64,000 bases of DNA from Streptomyces sp. NBC_00690 (GTDB lineage: Bacteria > Actinomycetota > Actinomycetes > Streptomycetales > Streptomycetaceae). Every line of letters starts with the position of its first letter. The first letter of the stretch is position 1. Shown piece after piece: positions 25,673 to 42,199 of the stretch. The position numbers and the translations under genes are program-made. The stretch lies in assembly GCF_036226685.1 (NCBI RefSeq), contig NZ_CP109009.1:5111501-5175500 (forward strand). The letters are read 5' to 3'. The notes under the pieces are model-generated. The model was given only the letters and a program-made list of their open reading frames with translations, ran no database searches and had not been told where the DNA came from.

Positions 25673-26395
25673 GTGAAGCGCAGCAAGTCTCTCCGCGCTG
25701 CGGACGCCAAGATCAGCCGGGAGCGCGTGTACGCCCCGCTTGAGGCCGTCCGTCTGGCCAAGGACACCACGTCCATCAAGTTCGACGCGACCGTCGAGGT
25801 CGCCATGCGTCTGGGTGTCGACCCGCGCAAGGCGGACCAGATGGTCCGTGGCACCGTGAACCTTCCGCACGGCACCGGCAAGACCGCCCGGGTCCTGGTC
25901 TTCGCGACCGGTGACCGTGCCGAGGCCGCGCGTGCCGCGGGCGCCGACATCGTCGGCGCCGACGAACTGATCGACGAGGTGGCGAAGGGCCGTCTGGACT
26001 TCGACGCCGTCGTCGCCACCCCGGACCTCATGGGCAAGGTCGGTCGTCTCGGCCGCGTGCTCGGTCCGCGTGGTCTGATGCCGAACCCGAAGACCGGCAC
26101 CGTCACCCCCGATGTCGTCAAGGCCGTGACGGACATCAAGGGCGGCAAGATCGAGTTCCGCGTCGACAAGCACTCGAACCTCCACTTCATCATCGGCAAG
26201 GTTTCCTTCGACGAGACGAAGCTGGTCGAGAACTACGCCGCGGCGCTGGAGGAGATCCTCCGTCTGAAGCCGTCCGCTGCGAAGGGCCGCTACATCAAGA
26301 AGGCGACCCTGGCCACCACGATGGGCCCCGGCATCCCGCTGGACGCCAACCGCACCCGCAACCTCCTCGTCGAGGAGGACCCGGCCGCTGTGTGA
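25673..26395 (+). CDS. rplA: 50S ribosomal protein L1
   Basis: 240 residues, start GTG 25673 with AGGAG upstream. It contains the family signature [20 protein letters not shown] and [11 protein letters not shown]1 binds 23S rRNA at the L1 stalk and, in bacteria studied, represses the L11-L1 transcript. It is 77 bases after rplK and is followed by a strong terminator. Confidence 0.97.
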   Translation: MKRSKSLRAADAKISRERVYAPLEAVRLAKDTTSIKFDATVEVAMRLGVDPRKADQMVRGTVNLPHGTGKTARVLVFATGDRAEAARAAGADIVGADELIDEVAKGRLDFDAVVATPDLMGKVGRLGRVLGPRGLMPNPKTGTVTPDVVKAVTDIKGGKIEFRVDKHSNLHFIIGKVSFDETKLVENYAAALEEILRLKPSAAKGRYIKKATLATTMGPGIPLDANRTRNLLVEEDPAAV

Positions 26396-26427
26396 TCCAC
26401 ACAGCAGTCGCGGGTTTCCGTACAACG

Positions 26428-26472
26428 AAAGCCGGTCCCCAAGCCTCTTACGAGGTGAGGGGGCCGGTTTTT
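26428..26472 (+). terminator. Terminator after rplA
   Basis: Long hairpin with outer arms at 26428-26440 and 26459-26471 and an inner CCTC/GAGG stem. It ends in TTTTT. Confidence 0.9.
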
Positions 26473-26542
26473 CTGTTGCGCCGGTGTCATAGGCGTCGGA
26501 TACCGTTCAAACGTTCGTAAAGAGATCTTCAAGGGGTGGGGC

Positions 26543-27469
26543 ATGAGCAGGACCGCATGGAAGCGCGCGGGCATGTCGCTGACGGCGGTCGCCGTCATCG
26601 CCGGTGTGGCCGGTTGTGGCAGTGAGTCGGGCACGAAGGAGCGTTCCGTTGGGCAGGTCCTCACGGCCGCGCACAAGAAGACCGCCGATGCGAAGTCGGC
26701 GAAGGTCGACATCAGTATGAAGGGCTCCGACGGCACGGCCGGTGGCGAGAAGCTCGACATGCAGATGTCCGGCGTCGTCGGCTGGGACCCCGTGCTGATG
26801 GACATGACCGTGACCGGCATGGAAGACATCGCCGATGCGCCCGGGAAGTCGCGCATGGTCATGGTCGACAACGTCGTCTACGTGGACATGGGCGCCAAGT
26901 CCGCCAAGGAGATGGACGGCAAGCGCTGGATGAAGATGGACTTCGGGGCGATCGCCGAGATGTCGGGCGACCCCGAGCTGCAGAAGCAGATGACCGGGGG
27001 CATGGAGGACATGAACCAGGACCCGGCTCAGCAGCTCGCGCTCCTGCTGGACTCGCCGAATGTGAAGAAGGTCGGCGAGGAGAAGATCGACGGTGTCCAG
27101 ACCCAGCACTACAAGGGCACGCTGACCTTCGAAGAGATGATGAAGTCGAAGCTCGACCTTCTGGAGAAGAAGGAGCGCGACGACCTGCTGGCGAAGATGA
27201 AGAAGTCCAAGATGAAGGGCTTCGAGACCGAGGTCTGGGTCAACAAGGACGACTATCCGGTCCGGATGAACGTGACCATGAACTTCCCCGAGGGCAAGGG
27301 CAAGCTCGTCACCAGCGCCGACTACTCCGACTACGGCACCAAGGCGTCGGTGAAGGCTCCGCCGGCCAGTGAGACCGCGGACCTGATGGAGCTCTTCAAG
27401 GAGCTCGGGGACCTCAGCAAGGAGATGAAGGGGCTGGAGAAGCTCGACGAGGGTTCCACCCAGAGCTAG
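26543..27469 (+). CDS. Secreted lipoprotein of the LolA-fold type
   Basis: 308 residues, ATG 26543. A signal peptide and lipobox VAGC (Cys at residue 25) mark a lipoprotein. The mature part is Lys/Met/Asp-rich, with alternating strands and a long acidic-basic region. It resembles the LppX/LprG-like (LolA fold) lipoproteins of actinobacteria that bind lipids, and VNKDDYPVRMNVTMNF is typical of those sheets. It stands between the rplKA and rplJL units, is unrelated to them, and is flanked by a terminator upstream. The ligand is unknown. Confidence 0.78.
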   Translation: MSRTAWKRAGMSLTAVAVIAGVAGCGSESGTKERSVGQVLTAAHKKTADAKSAKVDISMKGSDGTAGGEKLDMQMSGVVGWDPVLMDMTVTGMEDIADAPGKSRMVMVDNVVYVDMGAKSAKEMDGKRWMKMDFGAIAEMSGDPELQKQMTGGMEDMNQDPAQQLALLLDSPNVKKVGEEKIDGVQTQHYKGTLTFEEMMKSKLDLLEKKERDDLLAKMKKSKMKGFETEVWVNKDDYPVRMNVTMNFPEGKGKLVTSADYSDYGTKASVKAPPASETADLMELFKELGDLSKEMKGLEKLDEGSTQS

Positions 27470-27931
27470 CCCCGAGTCTGAGGGCGCTTGTCGGGCATCC
27501 TGACGGGTTCTGAAGGTCGCGCCCGGCGGAAGCAGAATCCCGGGAGCCCGAGGACGGGCGGTGCGGTGACTTCCGGGGCGACCGGATCCAGCACGGCTCA
27601 CCGTCGTCGTGAGGTCGTGAGGTCGTGAGGTCGTGAGCGCTGGGGCGCGGGCTCGTGGCAGCCCGCTGGCGGGCCTGTGCACGTTGCTCCGCTCATCGGC
27701 CCCATCGGCCGGCTCCGGTGTTCTCAGTGGGGCTGGTGGTGCCCCTGGGGCGTGCTTGCTGCCGCGCCGGCATGGAGAGCTTCGGTGGAGGGCACGGTCA
27801 TGTGCGATGGCCGAGAATCGCCGTCCGGCGGAGCGGGTGGGTTCCCGGCGGTGGCACAGGGCCCGATCGACGCCCGCGCCATGGCTTCCTCGGTTGGGCA
27901 CACCCACCCTGACCAGGCCGTACAGGGCGAT
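27470..27931. other. Non-coding gap between the lipoprotein and rplJ promoter
   Basis: Over 460 bases without a supportable gene. It holds an octamer tandem repeat (27606-27645). Short open frames that run through it lack Shine-Dalgarno sites. Confidence 0.55.
27606..27645. repeat. Five perfect tandem copies of an 8-bp unit
   Basis: GTCGTGAG is repeated five times (40 bp). It is the second 8-bp tandem array of the window but has a different unit from the one at 9943. Confidence 0.95.
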
Positions 27932-27961
27932 TTGCTTCTAACGGAACCGCTCACGTAGTCT
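27932..27961 (+). promoter_or_regulatory. Promoter of rplJL
   Basis: TTGCTT (27932-27937) and TAGTCT (27956-27961) have an 18-base spacer. Transcription is expected to start near 27968. Confidence 0.6.
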
Positions 27962-27967
27962 TCCCCA

Positions 27968-28189
27968 GAAGCCAAAGACCGCTGGTCGTTGCCGCTTGCT
28001 CTTCTGAGAGTGCGGCGACCGAAGGAATCCGCTAGCTGCGGACGGCCTGCGCAGGTGACACAGTGTCAAGCTCCCGAGTTCCATTCGGTCGAGCTCAGCC
28101 CCGTGCGCCTGCGCCGGGGCGTTTCGTTTTGCACAGTTTCCTCCTTCGGGTCCGCGCGGTCCTCATCACCCGGAAGGAGGCCGATGCTC
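27968..28189 (+). promoter_or_regulatory. rplJ leader (L10 leader type)
   Basis: About 220 nt between the promoter and the rplJ start. It is rich in paired segments (AAGACCGCTGGTC near 27975; GAGCTC repeats near 28068-28096) and ends in an intrinsic-terminator hairpin (28098-28130). This is the layout of the known L10 leader, where L10(L12)4 binding represses its own operon. The family assignment is by position and structure type. Confidence 0.6.
28098..28130 (+). terminator. Attenuator hairpin in the rplJ leader
   Basis: GCCCCG / CGGGGC stem with an 11-base loop followed by GTTTCGTTTT, 60 bases before the rplJ start codon. Confidence 0.7.
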
Positions 28190-28720
28190 ATGGCAAGGCC
28201 CGACAAGGCTGCCGCGGTAGCCGAGCTGGCGGACCAGTTCCGCAGCTCGAACGCCGCCGTGCTGACCGAGTACCGGGGTCTCACCGTGGCACAGCTCAAG
28301 CAGCTGCGCCGCTCACTCGGTGAGAACGCCCAGTACGCCGTGGTGAAGAACACGCTGACCAAGATTGCGGCCAACGAGGCCGGGATCAACACGCTCGACG
28401 ACCTGTTCAACGGTCCGACGGCGGTTGCCTTCGTCACCGGTGACCCGGTGGAGTCGGCGAAGGGTCTTCGTGACTTCGCCAAGGACAACCCCAACCTGAT
28501 CATCAAGGGCGGTGTCCTTGATGGCAAGGCGATGTCCGCCGATGAGATCAAGAAGCTTGCGGACCTCGAGTCCCGCGAGGTTCTGCTCGCCAAGCTGGCG
28601 GGCGCCATGAAGGGCAAGCAGTCCCAGGCTGCCGCGCTCTTCCAGGCGCTTCCCTCGAAGTTCGTCCGCACCGCGGAGGCGCTTCGTGCCAAGCAGGCCG
28701 AGCAGGGCGGTGCCGAGTAA
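28190..28720 (+). CDS. rplJ: 50S ribosomal protein L10
   Basis: 176 residues. AAGGAGG at 28174-28180 sits nine bases before ATG 28190 and three bases before ATG 28184, so 28190 is chosen; it also gives the conserved [17 protein letters not shown] start. The [20 protein letters not shown] segment binds 23S rRNA, and the C-terminal helix ([10 protein letters not shown]) carries the L7/L12 dimers. It is the first gene of the stalk operon rplJ-rplL and the autoregulator of its leader. Confidence 0.97.
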   Translation: MARPDKAAAVAELADQFRSSNAAVLTEYRGLTVAQLKQLRRSLGENAQYAVVKNTLTKIAANEAGINTLDDLFNGPTAVAFVTGDPVESAKGLRDFAKDNPNLIIKGGVLDGKAMSADEIKKLADLESREVLLAKLAGAMKGKQSQAAALFQALPSKFVRTAEALRAKQAEQGGAE

Positions 28721-28830
28721 TTCGGCTCGCGCATTGATCAGCTCTGTTCCCATGCGCTGATCGCAGCGGGCCGAACGCCCGCCGTCATATACATCCGGCA
28801 CACGCCGATTTAGTGAAGGGATCGCCCATC

Positions 28831-29214
28831 ATGGCGAAGCTCAGCCAGGACGACCTGCTTGCCCAGTTCGAGGACATGACCCTCCTTGAGCTCGCCGGCT
28901 TCGTGAAGGCGTTCGAGGACAAGTTCGACGTCACCGCCGCTGCCCCGGTCGCCGTTGCCGCCGCCGGTGGCGCTGCTGCCGCCGCCGAGGCCGTCGAGGA
29001 GCAGGACGAGTTCGACGTCATCCTCACCGGTGCCGGCGAGAAGAAGATCCAGGTCATCAAGGTCGTGCGTGAGCTGACCTCCCTGGGTCTGAAGGAGGCC
29101 AAGGACCTCGTGGACGGCGCCCCGAAGCCCGTCCTGGAGAAGGTCGCCAAGGAGGCCGCTGAGAAGGCTGCCGAGTCCCTCAAGGGCGCCGGCGCCTCCG
29201 TCGAGGTCAAGTGA
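28831..29214 (+). CDS. rplL: 50S ribosomal protein L7/L12
   Basis: 127 residues, start ATG 28831. It has an N-terminal dimerisation helix ([20 protein letters not shown]), an alanine-rich hinge (residues about 35-55) and the C-terminal factor-binding domain with [20 protein letters not shown]. It is present in four or more copies on the ribosomal stalk and recruits EF-G and EF-Tu. It is followed by a hairpin before the rpoB promoter. Confidence 0.97.
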   Translation: MAKLSQDDLLAQFEDMTLLELAGFVKAFEDKFDVTAAAPVAVAAAGGAAAAAEAVEEQDEFDVILTGAGEKKIQVIKVVRELTSLGLKEAKDLVDGAPKPVLEKVAKEAAEKAAESLKGAGASVEVK

Positions 29215-29350
29215 CCCCGAACCACCTCAGCGTCACTCAGTGACTCTGTGAGTTCTGTGCCACGGTGCGAGCAGTTCTGCTGATCCGTCCGTGATGCACG
29301 GGTTCCTCCCGGTCCTTCCAGGACCCCGGAGGAACACGAAGGGCTCAGCT

Positions 29351-29382
29351 AAGGGCGATCACCCAACCGGGTGGTCGCCCTT
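29351..29382 (+). terminator. Terminator after rplL
   Basis: 14-bp stem AAGGGCGATCACCC / GGGTGGTCGCCCTT with a 4-base loop and one G-T pair. No T-run is present. Confidence 0.75.
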
Positions 29383-29858
29383 CGGCGTACCGCGGGGGCT
29401 GCGTTGCACTTCTGGCACCGCCGAGTATGGTGATCTTCACCGTGCGCCTCAGGCCCAGGTCAGCCCCTGGTCAGTGACGATCCCAGCAGCCAGCCGGGGG
29501 GAGGGGGCCTTGACGAACCGCACGCAGCGCGCAATTCTCAGGACGCGCCGCCACAACGATCCGTATCCGAGGCATGGATCGGCGGCCGAGTGGGCAGTAT
29601 CGATGTGCGCCGTACGGCGCGAAGTAGCGCGGAGTTGAGAACAACGAGGGTCCTGAATATCCGGACTGGACATCAGTGTGCCAAGTGGCTACACTGACCC
29701 TTTGCGCTGCCTGTTAACTGCCCCCTGCCCGTCACCAGGGGCATCCCCTCGCATCAGCACAACGGATTGATCCATCCCTGACCTGGGACTTCCATCTCTG
29801 TGCCTCGCTTGGGACCGGTACGCGCGTAGTGAGTCCGAGCCCTCGGAAGGACCCCCTC
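29383..29858. other. rpoB upstream region
   Basis: Contains the rpoB promoter (29667-29695) and a leader of about 155 nt. No gene is supported in the first 280 bases; a short open frame there (to about 29638) has no ribosome-binding site and unusual composition. Confidence 0.6.
29667..29695 (+). promoter_or_regulatory. rpoBC promoter
   Basis: TGGACA (29667-29672), a 17-base spacer, then TACACT (29690-29695). This is a near-consensus vegetative promoter. The start of transcription is expected near 29702. Confidence 0.75.
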
Positions 29859-32800
29859 TTGGCCGCCTCGCGCAACGCCTCGACCGCGAATACGAACAAT
29901 GGCGCCAGCACTGCCCCGCTGCGCATCTCCTTTGCAAAGATCAAGGAGCCTCTTGAGGTTCCGAACCTTCTCGCGCTCCAGACCGAGAGTTTCGACTGGC
30001 TGCTCGGCAACGCCGCCTGGAAGGCTCGGGTCGAGGCTGCTCTTGAGAGTGGACAGGACGTCCCCACCAAGTCCGGTCTGGAAGAGATCTTCGAGGAGAT
30101 CTCCCCGATCGAGGACTTCAGTGGGTCGATGTCCCTGACCTTCCGGGATCACCGCTTCGAGCCTCCCAAGAACTCGATCGACGAGTGCAAGGAGCGCGAC
30201 TTCACCTTTGCCGCGCCGCTCTTCGTCACCGCCGAGTTCACCAACAACGAGACCGGCGAGATCAAGTCCCAGACGGTCTTCATGGGCGACTTCCCGCTCA
30301 TGACGGGCAAGGGCACCTTCGTCATCAACGGCACCGAGCGTGTCGTGGTGTCCCAGCTGGTGCGCTCGCCGGGTGTCTACTTCGACTCCTCCATCGACAA
30401 GACGTCCGACAAGGACATCTTCACCGCCAAGATCATCCCGTCCCGGGGTGCCTGGCTGGAGATGGAGATCGACAAGCGCGACATGGTCGGTGTCCGCATC
30501 GACCGCAAGCGCAAGCAGTCCGTGACCGTCCTCCTCAAGGCTCTCGGTTGGACGACCGAGCAGATCCTCCAGGAGTTCGGCGAGTACGAGTCGATGCGCG
30601 CCACCCTGGAGAAGGACCACACTCAGGGCCAGGACGACGCACTGCTCGACATCTACCGCAAGCTCCGTCCGGGCGAGCCGCCGACCCGTGAGGCTGCCCA
30701 GACGCTGCTGGAGAACCTCTACTTCAACCCGAAGCGCTACGACCTGGCCAAGGTCGGCCGTTACAAGGTCAACAAGAAGCTCGGGGCCGACGAGCCGCTG
30801 GACGCCGGCGTGCTCACCACCGACGACGTCATCGCGACCATCAAGTACCTGGTCAAGCTGCACGCCGGTGAGACCGAGACGGTCGGCGAGTCCGGCACGC
30901 AGATCGTCGTCGAGACTGACGACATCGACCACTTCGGCAACCGCCGTCTGCGGAACGTCGGCGAGCTGATCCAGAACCAGGTCCGTACGGGCCTGGCGCG
31001 TATGGAGCGCGTCGTGCGTGAGCGCATGACGACTCAGGACGTCGAAGCGATCACCCCGCAGACACTGATCAACATCCGGCCTGTCGTCGCCTCCATCAAG
31101 GAGTTCTTCGGCACCAGCCAGCTGTCGCAGTTCATGGACCAGAACAACCCGCTCTCGGGTCTCACCCACAAGCGCCGTCTGTCGGCGCTCGGCCCGGGTG
31201 GTCTCTCGCGTGAGCGGGCCGGCTTCGAAGTCCGTGACGTGCACCCCTCGCACTACGGCCGCATGTGTCCGATCGAGACGCCCGAAGGCCCGAACATCGG
31301 TCTGATCGGCTCGCTCGCCTCCTACGGCCGGGTCAACGCGTTCGGTTTCGTCGAGACCCCGTACCGCAAGGTCGTCGACGGCCAGGTCACCGACGACGTC
31401 GACTACCTGACCGCTGACGAAGAGGACCGCTTCGTCATCGCCCAGGCGAACGCGACCATCTCCGACGAGATGCGCTTCACCGAGCCCCGCGTACTGGTCC
31501 GCCGCCGTGGTGGCGAGGTCGACTACGTGCCGCCGGCCGAGGTCGACTACATGGACGTCTCCCCGCGCCAGATGGTGTCGGTCGCGACGGCCATGATCCC
31601 CTTCCTGGAGCACGACGACGCCAACCGTGCCCTCATGGGCGCGAACATGATGCGTCAGGCCGTCCCGCTGATCACGGCTGAGGCGCCGCTGGTCGGAACG
31701 GGCATGGAGTACCGCTGTGCGGTCGACGCCGGTGACGTCATCAAGGCGGAGAAGGACGGTGTGGTCCAGGAGGTCTCCGCGGACTACATCACCGTCGCCA
31801 ACGACGACGGCACCTACACCACCTACCGGGTGGCCAAGTTCTCCCGCTCCAACCAGGGCACCTCGGTCAACCAGAAGGTCATCGTCTCTGAGGGCGACCG
31901 GGTCATCGAGGCCCAGGTCCTCGCTGACGGCCCGGCCACCGAGCAGGGCGAGATGGCCCTCGGCAAGAACCTCCTCGTGGCGTTCATGCCATGGGAAGGC
32001 CACAACTACGAGGACGCGATCATCCTGTCGCAGCGCCTCGTCCAGGACGACGTCCTCTCCTCGATCCACATCGAGGAGCACGAGGTCGACGCCCGTGACA
32101 CCAAGCTGGGCCCCGAGGAGATCACCCGGGACATCCCGAACGTCTCCGAAGAGGTCCTCGCCGACCTCGACGAGCGCGGCATCATCCGCATCGGTGCCGA
32201 GGTCGTCGCGGGAGACATCCTGGTCGGCAAGGTCACGCCCAAGGGCGAGACCGAGCTGACCCCGGAGGAGCGCCTGCTGCGCGCGATCTTCGGTGAGAAG
32301 GCCCGTGAGGTCCGTGACACCTCGCTGAAGGTGCCGCACGGCGAAATCGGCAAGGTCATCGGCGTACGCGTCTTCGACCGCGAGGAGGGCGACGAGCTTC
32401 CTCCGGGCGTGAACCAGCTGGTCCGCGTCTATGTCGCCCAGAAGCGCAAGATCACCGATGGTGACAAGCTCGCCGGCCGTCACGGCAACAAGGGCGTCAT
32501 CTCGAAGATCCTTCCGATCGAGGACATGCCGTTCCTGGAGGACGGCACCCCGGTCGACATCATCCTCAACCCCCTCGGTGTGCCGTCCCGAATGAACCCG
32601 GGACAGGTCCTCGAAATCCACCTCGGCTGGCTCGCCAGCCAGGGCTGGAAGGTCGAGGGCAACGAGGAGTGGATGGAGCGGCTCAAGGCGATCGGCGCCG
32701 ACGACGTCGCTGCCGGCACCAACGTCGCGACTCCGGTCTTCGACGGTGCCCGGGAAGACGAGATCTCCGGTCTCTTCGAGTCCACGATCCCCAACCGCGA

Positions 32801-33341
32801 CGGTGACCGCATGGTCCTCCCGTCCGGTAAGGCGAGGATGTTCGACGGCCGCTCCGGCGAGCCGTTCCCGGACCCGATCTCGGTCGGCTACATGTACATC
32901 CTCAAGCTCCACCACCTGGTCGACGACAAGCTTCACGCCCGGTCGACCGGCCCGTACTCCATGATCACCCAGCAGCCGCTGGGCGGTAAGGCCCAGTTCG
33001 GTGGCCAGCGGTTCGGAGAGATGGAGGTGTGGGCGCTGGAGGCTTATGGCGCCGCGTACGCCCTCCAGGAACTGCTGACCATCAAGTCCGACGACGTCAC
33101 CGGTCGCGTGAAGGTCTACGAGGCCATCGTCAAGGGCGAGAACATCCCCGAGCCCGGCATCCCTGAGTCCTTCAAGGTGCTCATCAAGGAGATGCAGTCC
33201 CTGTGCCTCAACGTGGAGGTGCTGTCCTCGGACGGCATGTCCATCGAGATGCGCGACACCGACGAGGACGTCTTCCGCGCTGCGGAAGAGCTCGGCATCG
33301 ACCTGTCACGGCGCGAGCCCAGCAGCGTCGAAGAGGTCTGA
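29859..33341 (+). CDS. rpoB: DNA-directed RNA polymerase subunit beta
   Basis: 1160 residues. The start is placed at TTG 29859, preceded by GGAAGGA at a workable distance. It gives the conserved N-terminus [20 protein letters not shown]; the in-frame GTG at 29829 has no Shine-Dalgarno. The rifampicin pocket is wild-type at the common resistance sites ([20 protein letters not shown]). [18 protein letters not shown] and [13 protein letters not shown] are catalytic-core regions. It is co-transcribed with rpoC. Confidence 0.97.
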   Translation: MAASRNASTANTNNGASTAPLRISFAKIKEPLEVPNLLALQTESFDWLLGNAAWKARVEAALESGQDVPTKSGLEEIFEEISPIEDFSGSMSLTFRDHRFEPPKNSIDECKERDFTFAAPLFVTAEFTNNETGEIKSQTVFMGDFPLMTGKGTFVINGTERVVVSQLVRSPGVYFDSSIDKTSDKDIFTAKIIPSRGAWLEMEIDKRDMVGVRIDRKRKQSVTVLLKALGWTTEQILQEFGEYESMRATLEKDHTQGQDDALLDIYRKLRPGEPPTREAAQTLLENLYFNPKRYDLAKVGRYKVNKKLGADEPLDAGVLTTDDVIATIKYLVKLHAGETETVGESGTQIVVETDDIDHFGNRRLRNVGELIQNQVRTGLARMERVVRERMTTQDVEAITPQTLINIRPVVASIKEFFGTSQLSQFMDQNNPLSGLTHKRRLSALGPGGLSRERAGFEVRDVHPSHYGRMCPIETPEGPNIGLIGSLASYGRVNAFGFVETPYRKVVDGQVTDDVDYLTADEEDRFVIAQANATISDEMRFTEPRVLVRRRGGEVDYVPPAEVDYMDVSPRQMVSVATAMIPFLEHDDANRALMGANMMRQAVPLITAEAPLVGTGMEYRCAVDAGDVIKAEKDGVVQEVSADYITVANDDGTYTTYRVAKFSRSNQGTSVNQKVIVSEGDRVIEAQVLADGPATEQGEMALGKNLLVAFMPWEGHNYEDAIILSQRLVQDDVLSSIHIEEHEVDARDTKLGPEEITRDIPNVSEEVLADLDERGIIRIGAEVVAGDILVGKVTPKGETELTPEERLLRAIFGEKAREVRDTSLKVPHGEIGKVIGVRVFDREEGDELPPGVNQLVRVYVAQKRKITDGDKLAGRHGNKGVISKILPIEDMPFLEDGTPVDIILNPLGVPSRMNPGQVLEIHLGWLASQGWKVEGNEEWMERLKAIGADDVAAGTNVATPVFDGAREDEISGLFESTIPNRDGDRMVLPSGKARMFDGRSGEPFPDPISVGYMYILKLHHLVDDKLHARSTGPYSMITQQPLGGKAQFGGQRFGEMEVWALEAYGAAYALQELLTIKSDDVTGRVKVYEAIVKGENIPEPGIPESFKVLIKEMQSLCLNVEVLSSDGMSIEMRDTDEDVFRAAEELGIDLSRREPSSVEEV

Positions 33342-33348
33342 CGGGTCC

Positions 33349-33420
33349 GGCCGGGACCGCTCGTGAGAGAGGTCCCGGCCGCCTCCCCCTAGGACTCTGC
33401 CGTGGGGGGAATTCCCACGG
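33349..33420 (+). other. Two hairpins in the rpoB-rpoC gap
   Basis: GGCCGGGACC / GGTCCCGGCC (33349-33358 and 33371-33380) and CCGTGGG / CCCACGG (33400-33420). They lie in the 128-base gap before rpoC, lack T-tails and may be partial attenuators or RNA-processing sites. Confidence 0.55.
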
Positions 33421-33469
33421 ACCCGTACAGACCACCTTGAGACACAACCCTGAGAGGGATTGACGCATA

Positions 33470-37369
<3,900 letters not shown>

Positions 37370-37392
37370 CGGTAACAAGCAGTAGAAACGGT

Positions 37393-37430
37393 CATGGGGC
37401 GGCCATCTCGGGAGAGGTGGCCGCCCCATG
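37393..37430 (+). terminator. Terminator after rpoC
   Basis: Perfect 13-bp stem CATGGGGCGGCCA / TGGCCGCCCCATG with a 12-base loop. Confidence 0.9.
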
Positions 37431-37474
37431 TTCCTGTACTATGGGCGGCTGTTTTCTACGCGTGTGCATTTGTT

Positions 37475-37503
37475 TTGACCGCAGCCCATGCGGTAGGTAC
37501 GCT
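37475..37503 (+). promoter_or_regulatory. Promoter of the rpsL-rpsG-fusA operon
   Basis: TTGACC (37475-37480), a 17-base spacer and TACGCT (37498-37503). Transcription is expected near 37510, leaving a leader of about 190 nt with several small hairpins before rpsL. Confidence 0.75.
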
Positions 37504-37698
37504 CTTGCCTTGTGCCTGGGGTGTGCCTGGGCTCGTGTGCGTGTCCTCAACCGCATGACGAGTCTTCTAACGGCCACCGCAATCTGCGCCTCTCCGCCTA
37601 CGTCGGCGGAAGCCTCGCAGCTTCGACACACCCGACCGCGTGGGTCGGAGATGTTCCAGGTTAGTTTCACTGAACGGCACACAGAAACCGGAGAAGTA

Positions 37699-38070
37699 GT
37701 GCCTACGATCCAGCAGCTGGTCCGGAAGGGCCGGCAGGACAAGGTCGAGAAGAACAAGACGCCCGCACTTGAGGGTTCCCCCCAGCGCCGTGGCGTCTGC
37801 ACGCGTGTCTTCACGACCACCCCGAAGAAGCCGAACTCGGCCCTGCGTAAGGTCGCGCGTGTGCGTCTGACCTCCGGCATCGAGGTCACGGCCTACATTC
37901 CGGGCGAGGGACACAACCTGCAGGAGCACTCCATCGTGCTCGTGCGTGGTGGCCGTGTGAAGGACCTGCCGGGTGTTCGTTACAAGATCATCCGCGGTTC
38001 CCTCGACACTCAGGGTGTCAAGAACCGCAAGCAGGCCCGCAGCCGCTACGGCGCCAAGAAGGAGAAGTAA
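37699..38070 (+). CDS. rpsL: 30S ribosomal protein S12
   Basis: 123 residues. The frame is open upstream, but GTG 37699 with GGAGAAG just before it gives the conserved N-terminus ([14 protein letters not shown]). [11 protein letters not shown] and [11 protein letters not shown] hold the wild-type lysines at the two classical streptomycin-resistance positions. It is first in the str operon and is followed 2 bases later by rpsG. Confidence 0.97.
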   Translation: MPTIQQLVRKGRQDKVEKNKTPALEGSPQRRGVCTRVFTTTPKKPNSALRKVARVRLTSGIEVTAYIPGEGHNLQEHSIVLVRGGRVKDLPGVRYKIIRGSLDTQGVKNRKQARSRYGAKKEK

Positions 38071-38072
38071 GA

Positions 38073-38543
38073 ATGCCTCGTAAGGGCCCCGCCCCGAAGC
38101 GCCCGGTCATCATCGACCCGGTCTACGGCTCTCCTCTGGTGACCTCGCTCATCAACAAGCTTCTGCTGAACGGCAAGCGTTCCACGGCCGAGCGGATCGT
38201 CTACGGCGCCATGGAAGGTCTTCGTGAGAAGACCGGCGCCGACCCGGTCATCACGCTGAAGCGCGCCCTTGAGAACGTCAAGCCGTCTCTTGAGGTCAAG
38301 TCCCGCCGTGTCGGTGGCGCCACCTACCAGGTGCCGATCGAGGTCAAGCCCGGTCGTGCCTCCACCCTGGCGCTGCGTTGGGTCGTCGGTTACTCCCGCG
38401 CCCGCCGCGAGAAGACCATGACCGAGCGCCTCATGAACGAGCTGCTGGACGCCTCCAACGGCCTCGGCGCTTCGGTCAAGAAGCGTGAGGACACGCACAA
38501 GATGGCCGAGTCCAACAAGGCCTTCGCGCACTACCGCTGGTAG
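38073..38543 (+). CDS. rpsG: 30S ribosomal protein S7
   Basis: 156 residues, ATG 38073. It starts [20 protein letters not shown] and contains the [20 protein letters not shown] and [13 protein letters not shown] signatures. It binds the 3' major domain of 16S rRNA and in E. coli autoregulates the str operon. The downstream gap to fusA is 38 bases. Confidence 0.97.
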   Translation: MPRKGPAPKRPVIIDPVYGSPLVTSLINKLLLNGKRSTAERIVYGAMEGLREKTGADPVITLKRALENVKPSLEVKSRRVGGATYQVPIEVKPGRASTLALRWVVGYSRARREKTMTERLMNELLDASNGLGASVKKREDTHKMAESNKAFAHYRW

Positions 38544-38581
38544 TCCCTACCCACATCGAGACCGAGAGAAGACTGAGCCAT

Positions 38582-40708
<2,127 letters not shown>

Positions 40709-40869
40709 CTCTTCCGAGTAGACGCTTTAGGCTTATCACCGGAGCCGTTGGGGCATTCCAGCCGATTACGAGAGTTTTCCAAGGAAATGTCCCTGGCCCC
40801 GGCATCCCAGCAAAGATCACCTGGCGCCGATGAGTAAGGCGTACAGAACCACTCCCCAGGAGGACCCCA

Positions 40870-42063
<1,194 letters not shown>

Positions 42064-42102
42064 TTTTGACGGTTTGACCTGGTAGCTCCAAACGAGCACC
42101 AA

Positions 42103-42138
42103 GAAGAGGCCCCGCACCGAAAGGTGTGGGGCCTCTTC
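42103..42138 (+). terminator. Terminator after tuf
   Basis: 16-bp stem GAAGAGGCCCCGCACC / GGTGTGGGGCCTCTTC with one G-T pair and loop GAAA. It is probably also used by the convergent PIG-L gene. Confidence 0.9.
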
Positions 42139-42199
42139 GCATGTTCTCGGGGCCGCTTGTTCTCGGGCCCGTTCCGAGCGTGGTGGATCCGCGCCGGTC

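Noticed and set aside
27653..27958. Short open frames in the gap before rplJ
   Set aside because: No start-site support; they overlap the rplJ promoter and octamer array.
29291..29638. Open frame between rplL and rpoB
   Set aside because: Contains the rplL terminator and lacks an initiation site; its translation shows no family pattern.
29754..32936. 1060-codon antisense frame over rpoB
   Set aside because: Fully antisense to a conserved gene; no Shine-Dalgarno or family resemblance.
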